Shown here one piece after another: positions 24,809-31,260 of a stretch of DNA of 43,262 nucleotides (positions within the stretch are counted from its first letter, which is position 1; the number at the start of each line of letters is the position of its first letter). Location: contig CAZFIO010000003.1 in NCBI GenBank assembly GCA_964519585.1, positions 1-43,262 on the forward strand, given 5' to 3'. A program made the position numbers and the translations under genes. The notes beneath the pieces were generated by a model, which saw only the letters and a program-made list of their open reading frames with translations, was not told the origin of the DNA and did not search any database. Source of the stretch: CAZFIO01 sp964519585. GTDB taxonomy: Bacteria; Bacillota; Clostridia; Tissierellales; Tissierellaceae.

Positions 24809-25054
24809 TTATTTCATTATCTTTTCTTTTACTAAATCTTCTACTTCATCTTTTTCTGGGTACCTATCCAAATTCTTTTTTGAAAAAATTAATTCATCGT
24901 TTAAGCTAACCTCCAGTACTCCACCAGATGATGGTATAATGGTAACTTCAGAAAAGTCATCTTTATGTTCATTTAGGATGGCACGAGTAAGAGCAACCGC
25001 CCTTCCAAGATAACCTCAGGCAGTACAATATTCAATTTTTAATACATTTTTCAC
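24809..25054 (-). CDS. SelW/SelT/SelH-type selenoprotein (CxxU, UGA codon 13)
   Basis: An 81-aa Rdx-family protein that needs UGA decoding as selenocysteine. GTG start at 25054, six bases after a full AAGGAGGT site (25068-25061). The protein begins MKNVLKIEYCTA, then U13 (TGA at 25018-25016), then GYLGRAVALTRAIL; later come VTIIPSSGGVLEVSLNDELI and FSKKNLDRYPEKDEVEDLV, stop TAA 24811-24809. The C10-x-x-U13 motif after a beta strand (KIEYC), the SGGVLEV strand and the FSKK-x-x-x-RYPE segment are the hallmarks of the SelW/T/H domain, usually a thioredoxin-fold redox protein of the cytoplasm. Coding potential continues undisturbed for 68 codons after the TGA, and a hairpin follows it at SECIS distance. 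A decayed Cys version is the alternative. Confidence 0.85.
24989..25015 (-). promoter_or_regulatory. Candidate bacterial SECIS hairpin
   Basis: Directly after the UGA (25018-25016) come 11 bases (GGTTATCTTGG), then stem AAGGGC (25004-24999), loop GGTT (24998-24995) and stem GCTCTT (24994-24989), six pairs with one G-U. An 11-base spacing and GU in the apical loop match the E. coli fdhF SECIS that binds SelB, as I recall it. The hairpin is inside the coding sequence, as bacterial SECIS elements are. Confidence 0.6.
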
Positions 25055-25069
25055 ATTAAAACCTCCTTA

Positions 25070-25260
25070 TTTTAACGATAGTCAAGCAATAGTCAAGCGA
25101 TGATCAAACAATAGTCAAGCAATAGTTTTGGGGTCGAACTTTTGGGCCCAAGATTCCTCATTGCATTCGGAATGACACAAAATGCAGACTGCAACCCTAG
25201 GGTTGGCCGACAGGGTCGTCGGCCACTACCCCCTACTCCCTAACCACTATTCTTACTCAT
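25070..25260. repeat. Intergenic repeat A: 11-bp tandem array plus GGCCGAC hairpin
   Basis: Four tandem 11-bp units of the form GTCAAGCAATA run from 25081 to 25124. They end about 10 bp before the selenoprotein ribosome site (minus strand sequence ATCGTTAAAATAAGGAGG). Further along are the segment AGATTCCTCATTGCATTCGG with GAATGACAC (25151-25179) and a perfect hairpin TGGCCGAC-AGGGTC-GTCGGCCA (25204-25225). Related pieces recur at 28017-28052, 30863-31230 and 34071-34330. The remainder of the gap to 25385 is AT-rich and should hold the promoter of the ligase operon, but I see no convincing consensus pair. Confidence 0.7.
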
Positions 25261-25385
25261 TATCTTATTTTTACCCAAAAATTCATAAATTAATTAATCT
25301 TTCATATGAAGAGATGTTAAAATGTATATAAAGGGGTATAAATACCTAGGAAATAAAAAAGAATAAAGTAAAGGGAAGTGAATTC

Positions 25386-26687
25386 ATGGATTACAATAGG
25401 CAAGTGGATACAATAAAAGACTATTTTAGGAAAAATGAAAAAGAGATTGAAGACTTCAAGATTGGAGTGGAGTTTGAACATTTTGTTATAGATCTGAAGA
25501 CATTTAAAAGTATTTCCTACTATGGCGAAAAAGGAGTAGCTGAAACACTGAGGGACCTGGAAGCCCTAGGATATGAAGGTGTCTATGAAGGAGAATACAT
25601 TTTGGGGCTCAATAAGGACAAGAAACATATTACCCTAGAACCAGGAAGCCAGTTTGAATTAAGTATCGATGCCTCAAAACATATTAGTGAACTGGAAAAA
25701 GAATATCTAGAATTTATGGAGGATATAATCCCCATCCTAGAGAAAAAGAACCAGGGATTAATTACCACAGGCTATCATCCAGTAACAAAAATTGATGAAA
25801 TAAAATTATTACCCAAGCAAAGATATGACTATATGTTTAACTATTTTAAAACAAGGGGGACCCATGCCCACAATATGATGAAGGGGACTTCAGCCCTCCA
25901 AGTAGCCCTTGATTTTAAATCTGAAGAGGACTATATAAAGAAATTTCAAATAACCAATGCCCTATCTCCAGTTCTCTACTCCCTGTTTGAAAACGCCTAT
26001 TATTTTGAAGGCCAGCCAATTGACAAACACAACATAAGGGCCCATATATGGAAAAATTGCGACTCCCATAGATCTGGAATTGCTGAAGGAGCCCTAGACA
26101 AGGACTTCGGATATAAAACCTATGCAGAATATATCTTAAACAGGCCACCTATATTTATAAACAAGGATGGTAAAGAAATCTTTACAGAATTCAAAACTGT
26201 AAGGGAGCTATATGATCCAGAAAAGTTTACTACCGAAGAACTAGAGCACCTTCTAACCATGTTCTTCCCAGATGTAAGAACTAAAAAATATATAGAAATC
26301 AGGATGATGGATGCCATACCCTATCCATTAAATTTCTCAGCCATGGCTCTTCTAGTAGGTCTGATTTACAATGAAGAAAACCTAGATGAACTATACAGCT
26401 ATATACAAGATATATCTATAGAAGATGTGGAAAACACCAAGGTGGAAATGGGAAATATAGGTTTAAGGGCAAAACTCAAGGGTGAAAGCCTACTAGACAT
26501 AGGTAAATACCTAGTGAAACTAGCAAGGAAGGGCTTGAGTCCTGAGGATGAAAGATATTTAGAACCTTTAGCACTGATGCTAGACCAAGGAAAAAGCCCC
26601 TATGAAATAACAAAAGAAAAGGCCAAAGAAGGTAAAAAGGAATCCCTAGAATGGTGCCTTTTAAACAGAATATTGGAGGAAAAATAA
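25386..26687 (+). CDS. gshA: Glutamate-cysteine ligase (GCS2-type)
   Basis: ATP-dependent ligase joining glutamate to cysteine, first step to glutathione-type thiols; cytoplasmic, 433 aa, ATG start behind AAAGGGAAG. Family motifs: IGVEFEHFVID (residues 26-36, metal/ATP-binding Glu residues), ITLEPGSQFELSID, TGYHP, GTHAHNMMKGTSALQV (the substrate-binding region conserved in GCS2/plant-type ligases), and YIEIRMMDAIPYP near the C-terminus. The fused GshAB common in Firmicutes is not the case here: the protein is single-domain, and its partner ligase gene begins immediately at the next base after the stop. A redox-active thiol is thus probably made; whether it is gamma-Glu-Cys, glutathione or a variant depends on the partner. 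Confidence 0.85.
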   Translation: MDYNRQVDTIKDYFRKNEKEIEDFKIGVEFEHFVIDLKTFKSISYYGEKGVAETLRDLEALGYEGVYEGEYILGLNKDKKHITLEPGSQFELSIDASKHISELEKEYLEFMEDIIPILEKKNQGLITTGYHPVTKIDEIKLLPKQRYDYMFNYFKTRGTHAHNMMKGTSALQVALDFKSEEDYIKKFQITNALSPVLYSLFENAYYFEGQPIDKHNIRAHIWKNCDSHRSGIAEGALDKDFGYKTYAEYILNRPPIFINKDGKEIFTEFKTVRELYDPEKFTTEELEHLLTMFFPDVRTKKYIEIRMMDAIPYPLNFSAMALLVGLIYNEENLDELYSYIQDISIEDVENTKVEMGNIGLRAKLKGESLLDIGKYLVKLARKGLSPEDERYLEPLALMLDQGKSPYEITKEKAKEGKKESLEWCLLNRILEEK

Positions 26688-28010
26688 ATGGAAGTAAGTA
26701 GAGTAAACAAAGACTATATAGACTTAATTTTAAATAATCAGGAAGTCTACTTAGATGATTATAAGGAAACAATGGAAAAGGTAAATAATTCAAAGGCCCA
26801 ATACAGGGGGGAACCTCTACCTACCATATATCATCCTATGCTCTATAGTGATGAAAACATTGAAGACTTTAAAAAGATAGGGGATATGATGATAGCTATT
26901 TCCAACAAACTAACTGATAGGTATATTGGGGATAAGGAGTTTAGAAAGAAATTTTCCTACCCCAAATTTATTGAGGACCTAATACAAGTAGATAATGGCT
27001 ACGATATACATGTTCCTATAGGCAGATTTGATATATTTTATAAAGACCGTGAAAACTTCAAGTTTTGCGAGTTGAATACAGACGGGTCTTCAGCTATGAA
27101 TGAGGACAATACCCTGGCCAAGATTATCTTAGAGTCAAAAGGAATCAAGGATCTGTCCAATAGTTATAATCTAGAATACTTTGAATTATTTGATTCATGG
27201 GTAGAGGAAAGTATAAAAATCTATAAGAAGTTTGATTCAGAAAATCAAAAGCCTCATGTGGCTATAGTAGACTTTGTAGAAAGTGGAACTCCCAATGAGT
27301 TCCTTGAATTTAAGGAGTCCTATGAAAAATATGGCTATCCTTGTATAATCGTAGATCCCAGAGACCTAGAATACAGGGAAGGTAAACTCTACCATAATGA
27401 CTATAGGATTGATCTAGTATATAGGAGGATTGTAACCTTTGAAATTATAGATAAGGCAGAAGAGATACCTGACTTTCTGGATGCCTATAAGGATAGGGCC
27501 TTTTGCTGCATAGGGTCAATAAGGTCCCAAGTAATCCACAACAAGATATTCTTTAAGGTTCTTCATGATGAAGATACACTGGAGATTTTAAATGAAGAGG
27601 AAAGAAACTTTGTGAAAAACCATATACCTGATACAGGGATTTTTGCTGGAGATAGCAAGGTATTTGCAAAGATATTGGAGAATAAAGATAAGTATATAAT
27701 GAAGCCCATGGATCTAAATGCTTCTAGGGGAGTATATGCTGGCAGAGATTTCTCTAAGGAAGAGTGGGAGGCCAAGTTAAAGAAATCCTGGGGGAAAGAC
27801 TATCTTTACCAGGAATTTTGCCAACCCTATAGCAGAGACTTTCTGGTATATGATGATGGATTTAAGGTGGAGAACCTAAAAACCATTATAGGCTTATATA
27901 TGTATAATGAAAAGTTACAAGGAGTCTATACAAGAATAGGCCCAAACAATATAATTTCAGGCTTGACAGATTATTATGTCTTGCCAAGCTTGCATACCAA
28001 GGAGAAGTAG
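26688..28010 (+). CDS. ATP-grasp peptide ligase (glutathionylspermidine synthase-like fold)
   Basis: A 440-aa ATP-grasp ligase starting directly after the gshA stop, so certainly co-transcribed. It resembles the circularly permuted/glutathionylspermidine-synthase-like ATP-grasp group: N-terminal helical part, then KFCELNTDGSSAMNEDN (acid residues for Mg-ATP), RRIVTFEI, GSIRSQVIHNKIFF (about residues 277-290), and the nucleotide-binding KYIMKPMDLNASRGVYAG with YLYQEFCQPY. It is not the classic GshB sequence type. By position it should extend gamma-Glu-Cys, perhaps with glycine to give glutathione by an unrelated ligase or with another amino acid or amine to give a different thiol. The acceptor is not readable from sequence. 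Confidence 0.78.
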   Translation: MEVSRVNKDYIDLILNNQEVYLDDYKETMEKVNNSKAQYRGEPLPTIYHPMLYSDENIEDFKKIGDMMIAISNKLTDRYIGDKEFRKKFSYPKFIEDLIQVDNGYDIHVPIGRFDIFYKDRENFKFCELNTDGSSAMNEDNTLAKIILESKGIKDLSNSYNLEYFELFDSWVEESIKIYKKFDSENQKPHVAIVDFVESGTPNEFLEFKESYEKYGYPCIIVDPRDLEYREGKLYHNDYRIDLVYRRIVTFEIIDKAEEIPDFLDAYKDRAFCCIGSIRSQVIHNKIFFKVLHDEDTLEILNEEERNFVKNHIPDTGIFAGDSKVFAKILENKDKYIMKPMDLNASRGVYAGRDFSKEEWEAKLKKSWGKDYLYQEFCQPYSRDFLVYDDGFKVENLKTIIGLYMYNEKLQGVYTRIGPNNIISGLTDYYVLPSLHTKEK

Positions 28011-28016
28011 TTGATG

Positions 28017-28080
28017 AAGTGACTGGCTGACAGGGTCATTAGCCAGTCACTTAAAAGTTTGACCCTATCATCCATAGGGG
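28017..28080 (+). terminator. Hairpin pair after the thiol-ligase operon
   Basis: Perfect 12-bp stem AAGTGACTGGCT (28017-28028) and AGCCAGTCACTT (28041-28052) with loop GACAGGGTCATT, followed by a second small hairpin CCCTAT-CATCC-ATAGGG. The first loop and stem resemble the TGGCCGAC-AGGGTC hairpin of repeat A, so it may be a repeat copy used as terminator. No strong T-run. Confidence 0.55.
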
Positions 28081-28118
28081 TAGACCCATGTTTAAGGCCA
28101 CCCCATCTATAATTTTAT

Positions 28119-28430
28119 TTAATTTTCATCAAATAAGATCTTCAAATAATCTTGTTTTTCATTAAGAATTCTAATTATTAAAATCCTATTATCTTCTATA
28201 CGGTAAAATATATAATTCTTTTCGTTAAAAATAAGTCTATATTCAGTATTGACATCAATTATTTTGCTAACCTTAGAACCTAACATTGGGAATTTTTCTA
28301 GACTCCTTATAGTTTTTGTAAGTTTCTCCAAGATTTCTTTTCCCTTAACTTCACTCCAATTTTCTGAGATGTAATCATATAAAATCCATAAGTCCTCTAA
28401 GGCTTTTGGTGAATATTCTATTGTAAACAT
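28119..28430 (-). CDS. ParE/RelE-family toxin
   Basis: A 103-aa RelE/ParE-superfamily toxin: YSPKALEDLWILYDYISENW, the Leu-rich IRSLEKFPMLGSKV, YRLIFNEKNYIFYRIED and IRILNEKQDYLKIL follow the family pattern (alpha-alpha hairpin then antiparallel sheet ending in an Arg/Lys-rich strand). ParE members inhibit gyrase and RelE members cut mRNA at the ribosome; the sequence leans to ParE/plasmid-stabilisation type. ATG 28430 follows the antitoxin stop by 2 nt, the classical toxin-antitoxin arrangement, and the ribosome site lies inside the antitoxin end (TTAGGTTTATAGG). Length is normal and nothing is broken. Confidence 0.88.
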   Translation of the reverse strand: MFTIEYSPKALEDLWILYDYISENWSEVKGKEILEKLTKTIRSLEKFPMLGSKVSKIIDVNTEYRLIFNEKNYIFYRIEDNRILIIRILNEKQDYLKILFDEN

Positions 28431-28432
28431 TC

Positions 28433-28678
28433 CTATAAACCTAACTTTAACTCAACTTCATTAGCAGAAATCCAACCATTTTTATTAGCAGAAGTTTCAC
28501 CCTCGCCTAATTGTGAAAGTAATTTTATTTTAGCTTTCAAGTTATCCAATTCTTCAATTCTAATAATAACATATTCGCCTCTACCATTTCTAGTCAAATA
28601 TACTGGACTATCCTCCTTCACTTCATTTAAGATTTCAGTATAATTTCTTAAGTCAGAAATCGGCCTAATATTTGTCAT
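28433..28678 (-). CDS. Phd/YefM-family antitoxin
   Basis: An 81-aa antitoxin: MTNIRPISDLRNYTEILNEV is the canonical Phd/YefM DNA-binding start, followed by PVYLTRNGRGEYVIIRIEEL and a toxin-binding C-terminal helix. ATG 28678 is chosen because it gives the family N-terminus and stands nine bases after AGGGAG; ATG 28687 and an even longer start are in frame but have the ribosome site too close or absent. It should neutralise the toxin and repress its own promoter with it. Confidence 0.88.
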   Translation of the reverse strand: MTNIRPISDLRNYTEILNEVKEDSPVYLTRNGRGEYVIIRIEELDNLKAKIKLLSQLGEGETSANKNGWISANEVELKLGL

Positions 28679-28699
28679 AAGTATCATCTCCCTAAAAAT

Positions 28700-28728
28700 A
28701 TTATAAGATATTGGCAAATAAATTGCAA
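28700..28728 (-). promoter_or_regulatory. Toxin-antitoxin promoter
   Basis: Read on the minus strand: TTGCAA (28728-28723), 17-bp spacer, TATAAT (28705-28700), 22 bp before antitoxin ATG 28678. Confidence 0.7.
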
Positions 28729-28739
28729 CATATATACAG

Positions 28740-28773
28740 GTAAATAAACATGTTATTAAGCATGTTTATTTAC
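28740..28773. promoter_or_regulatory. Perfect 13-bp stem hairpin/palindrome between divergent operons
   Basis: GTAAATAAACATG (28740-28752), TTATTAAG, CATGTTTATTTAC (28761-28773). It lies 12 bp upstream of the antitoxin -35 and 27 bp upstream of the YtrA -35 box, between the two divergent promoters; an operator or insulating terminator are both possible. Confidence 0.45.
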
Positions 28774-28799
28774 TGGCTAGTAAATCTTATAAATATTCC

Positions 28800-28855
28800 T
28801 TTACAAAAAACACAAATAGACGTATACTTAGTTACATAACCAACTAACCAACTAA
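28800..28855 (+). promoter_or_regulatory. Promoter and probable operator of the GntR/ABC operon
   Basis: TTTACA (28800-28805), 17-bp spacer, TATACT (28823-28828). Just downstream, TTAGTT (28828-28833) faces a tandem 8-bp repeat CCAACTAA-CCAACTAA (28840-28855); TTAGTT and AACTAA are inverted copies. Position over the transcription start suits autorepression by the regulator encoded next. Confidence 0.6.
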
Positions 28856-28870
28856 GAGGGAGGGATTGGA

Positions 28871-29248
28871 TTGCTGGATTTAAAGTCTGATAAGTCCATA
28901 TATATACAAATAGCAGAAAAAATTGAAAATGATATCCTTTCTGGAAACCTTAGGGAGAAAGAACAGGCACCCTCTACCAACGAATTTGCTAGAGTCTATG
29001 GAATTAACCCTGCCACAGCTAGAAAGGGTCTCAATATTTTGGTAGATGAAGAAATACTCTATAAAAAAAGAGGACTGGGTATGTTTGTATCTTCTGGGGC
29101 TAGGGAAAAAATTCTCAAGAAAAGACAGAAGGTATTTTTCCAGGAGGCAGTCCCTGATTTGATTAGGGAGGCTGGTAGATTGGAAATCACCATAGAGGAG
29201 ATAATTCAGACTATGGAAATAAATAAGGGAGGGAAGATAAATGATTAA
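28871..29248 (+). CDS. GntR-family regulator, YtrA type
   Basis: A 125-aa short GntR protein: winged helix (SIYIQIAEKIENDILSGNL, APSTNEFARVYGINPATARK, VDEEILYKKRGLGMFVS) and only a short C-terminal helix pair, as in the YtrA subfamily, which lacks a full effector domain. TTG start behind GGGAGGG. It overlaps the ABC ATPase start by 8 nt. YtrA regulators usually repress their own ABC operon and are relieved by cell-wall-active antibiotics or other envelope stress in Bacillus; that trigger is only an analogy here. Confidence 0.92.
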   Translation: MLDLKSDKSIYIQIAEKIENDILSGNLREKEQAPSTNEFARVYGINPATARKGLNILVDEEILYKKRGLGMFVSSGAREKILKKRQKVFFQEAVPDLIREAGRLEITIEEIIQTMEINKGGKIND

Positions 29249-30119
29249 GCTAGTAGATGTAAATAAGTCCTATGGAAAAACACCAGTGCTAAGTCAAATA
29301 AATTTAAAATTAGAGGACAATAAAATATACGGTCTCTTAGGAAGAAATGGAGTTGGGAAAACCACCCTATTAAACATGATAGGAAATCAAATCAAGGCCA
29401 GCTCCGGCCATATAAGTCTAGATGATCAAGGGATATTTGAAAACTCTCAAGCTCTATCTGATATATGCATAGTTAAGGAGGAGGGCATAGGAGTAGAAGA
29501 TATTAAGCTTAAGGAGATATTTGAAACTGCAGGTATTCTATATAAAAATTGGGATGAAGACTACAAGGACTTACTGATAAATGAGTTTAACCTAGATAGC
29601 AAAAAGAAGTTCAATAAACTTTCAAGAGGAAACCAAACCCTAGTTGGCCTAATTGTAGGTTTGGCCTCAAGGGCAAGATACACCATATTTGATGAGCCCT
29701 CCTTAGGTTTAGATGCTGCTCACAGGGATAGGTTCTATAGCTTAATCCTAGAAGATTGGGAAAAGAATCCTAGAACCATAGTCATATCAACCCACCTAAT
29801 AGATGAGGTTACCAGTGTGTTCGAAGAAGTAATCATATTGAAGGATGAAAAAGTATTTATTAAAGAAGAAGTAGCTAGCCTTATGAAAAGGGCCTATTAC
29901 TTAAATGGGAATCAAGATACAATTATTTCTGTGATAGATAGGGATAAAATCATTCATAGGGAGAAGTTTGGAAATACTGTTATTATAGCTTTGTTTGATG
30001 AATTAGATAATGGAACAAAGGAAGATTTAAGGGGGAAAAATATAGAAATAAGCCCCATACCACTACAAAAACTCTTTATATACCTAACTGAAAATCATTT
30101 GTCAAAGGAGGCTATGTAA
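29241..30119 (+). CDS. ABC transporter ATPase (YtrB-like)
   Basis: A 292-aa ATPase: Walker A GRNGVGKTT, Q-loop VKEEGIG, signature LSRGNQTLVGLIVGL, Walker B YTIFDEPSLGLD, switch His in ISTHLIDEV. The unusual signature (SRGN) and the short, variable Q-loop region fit the YtrB/BcrA-type group adjoining YtrA regulators. A C-terminal accessory part of about 70 residues follows. Start ATG 29241 lies inside the regulator gene end with GGGAGGGAAG upstream. The next gene, its membrane partner, begins right after the stop. Confidence 0.9.
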   Translation: MIKLVDVNKSYGKTPVLSQINLKLEDNKIYGLLGRNGVGKTTLLNMIGNQIKASSGHISLDDQGIFENSQALSDICIVKEEGIGVEDIKLKEIFETAGILYKNWDEDYKDLLINEFNLDSKKKFNKLSRGNQTLVGLIVGLASRARYTIFDEPSLGLDAAHRDRFYSLILEDWEKNPRTIVISTHLIDEVTSVFEEVIILKDEKVFIKEEVASLMKRAYYLNGNQDTIISVIDRDKIIHREKFGNTVIIALFDELDNGTKEDLRGKNIEISPIPLQKLFIYLTENHLSKEAM

Positions 30120-30854
30120 ATGGAAAACACTAAAAGAATTATAAAATATCAGTATAAGGAAAGTAAAATTTCCATGTCAAAATTCTGGTTAACCATGTTT
30201 CTAGTAAGCCTATTTTTATATATTATTAACAAAAGATCAGGACCAAATGTCAGCTCAGGCATAATTGTATCTGGTGATATTACAAGCATATCTATTTTAG
30301 GGGTCAGTCTTTTTGCCTTGCTCATATATTTAATAATATTTAATTATGAAAATCTTTATAAGAACTTTCCCATGGCTATTAGTTTTTCAGTTACAAGAAA
30401 AGATTTTGCCCTATCAACAATATTTAAGGGGCTAGTGATTGCAGCTACATCAGGCCTAATTCAAGGAGTGCTTCTGAAACTAGACCCTATAATAGTTAGA
30501 TTGGTTGATAAAACCCCCATGTATGATTTCGGCATTTTTAATACAAATACAGACAATATCATTTACTTAATCTTCACCTTATTCATCATACTTTTTACTG
30601 TTTCATCCATGTGGAACCTGCTGGCTTCTCTGAATTATAGGTTTGGTTACAAGTTGTGGATTGTATTTCTAGGCCTATATTTTATAAGCTCTTTCATAAG
30701 AAGCTGGCATGCAGGTATATGGACATTTTCCATAAACATATTAACTACAAGGATAGATGGGGTACAGCTTCTAAAACTAGTCCTAATAACAATAATTAGC
30801 CAAGGATTAGCCTACCTAAATACCATAAATACAAATATAAAGCGGAAGGCCTAA
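30120..30854 (+). CDS. ABC transporter membrane subunit (hypothetical)
   Basis: A 244-aa membrane protein starting at the base after the ATPase stop. Predicted helices include FWLTMFLVSLFLYIINK, ISILGVSLFALLIYLIIF, the ALSTIFKGLVIAATSGLIQ region, IIYLIFTLFIILFTVSSMW and KLWIVFLGLYFISSF, about six in all. There are no ligand motifs. Position and coupling make it the transmembrane partner of the YtrB-like ATPase; the family is poorly conserved in sequence, so the call rests on context. Its stop is immediately followed by an intergenic repeat element. Confidence 0.8.
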   Translation: MENTKRIIKYQYKESKISMSKFWLTMFLVSLFLYIINKRSGPNVSSGIIVSGDITSISILGVSLFALLIYLIIFNYENLYKNFPMAISFSVTRKDFALSTIFKGLVIAATSGLIQGVLLKLDPIIVRLVDKTPMYDFGIFNTNTDNIIYLIFTLFIILFTVSSMWNLLASLNYRFGYKLWIVFLGLYFISSFIRSWHAGIWTFSINILTTRIDGVQLLKLVLITIISQGLAYLNTINTNIKRKA

Positions 30855-31250
30855 GAGCGATAGTCAAGCGATAGACAAACAGTTGTCAAACCATGGTCAA
30901 ACAATTGTAGGGTTTAGGTCTATCTTATGGGTCATAGAGACGGAGATCTCTCCACTGCGGTGGAGATGACTAGGGCTGGGTTTTGGGGTCACTGGCCGAC
31001 ATACCCTGGAGCACTACCAATTGTAATCCCTACGTGGTAAATATAGGCTGGTGTCGTCGGCCACTATATTCTAGAAGAAGACAAGAAGACAGTTGTTTTG
31101 CTCCAAGCTTCTTCTCCTATCCCTTATGCTTTATGCCTTAAGCTTTCAGCCTTTTACGATTTTTAGCTATGGCTTAACAATTGTTCCCCTACTGTTCAAC
31201 TATCGTTCCCCTATTGTTAAACCATTGTTTCCGTGGTATATTAATCTTGA
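30855..31250. repeat. Intergenic repeat B: element bounded by inverted 11-bp arrays
   Basis: The gap between the YtrA-type operon and trkA is filled by repeat sequence. Left array, four 11-bp units on + (30863-30906: GTCAAGCGATA, GACAAACAGTT, GTCAAACCATG, GTCAAACAATT). Right array, about five related units in opposite orientation (31171-31230, minus strand units such as GTTTAACAATA and GTTGAACAGTA). Between them: hairpin TCTCCAC-TGCG-GTGGAGA (30949-30966) and the arms TGGCCGAC (30993-31000) and GTCGGCCA (31056-31063), here separated by 55 bp. The long ORF reading through 31093-31260 into trkA is not its true N-terminus. Confidence 0.7.
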
Positions 31251-31260
31251 GGTGAAGGAA

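Noticed and set aside
25070..25130. The 11-bp tandem units as a CRISPR array
   Set aside because: Units are 11 bp, contiguous, without spacers, and no cas genes are near.
30855..31250. A tRNA or other known structured RNA in the YtrA-trkA gap
   Set aside because: No cloverleaf or conserved TPsiC-like sequence was found; the hairpins belong to the repeat element.
31093..31260. Long N-terminal extension of TrkA (56 extra residues)
   Set aside because: The sequence lies in repeat B, is hydrophobic by chance, and the conserved Rossmann start with a good ribosome site is at 31261.
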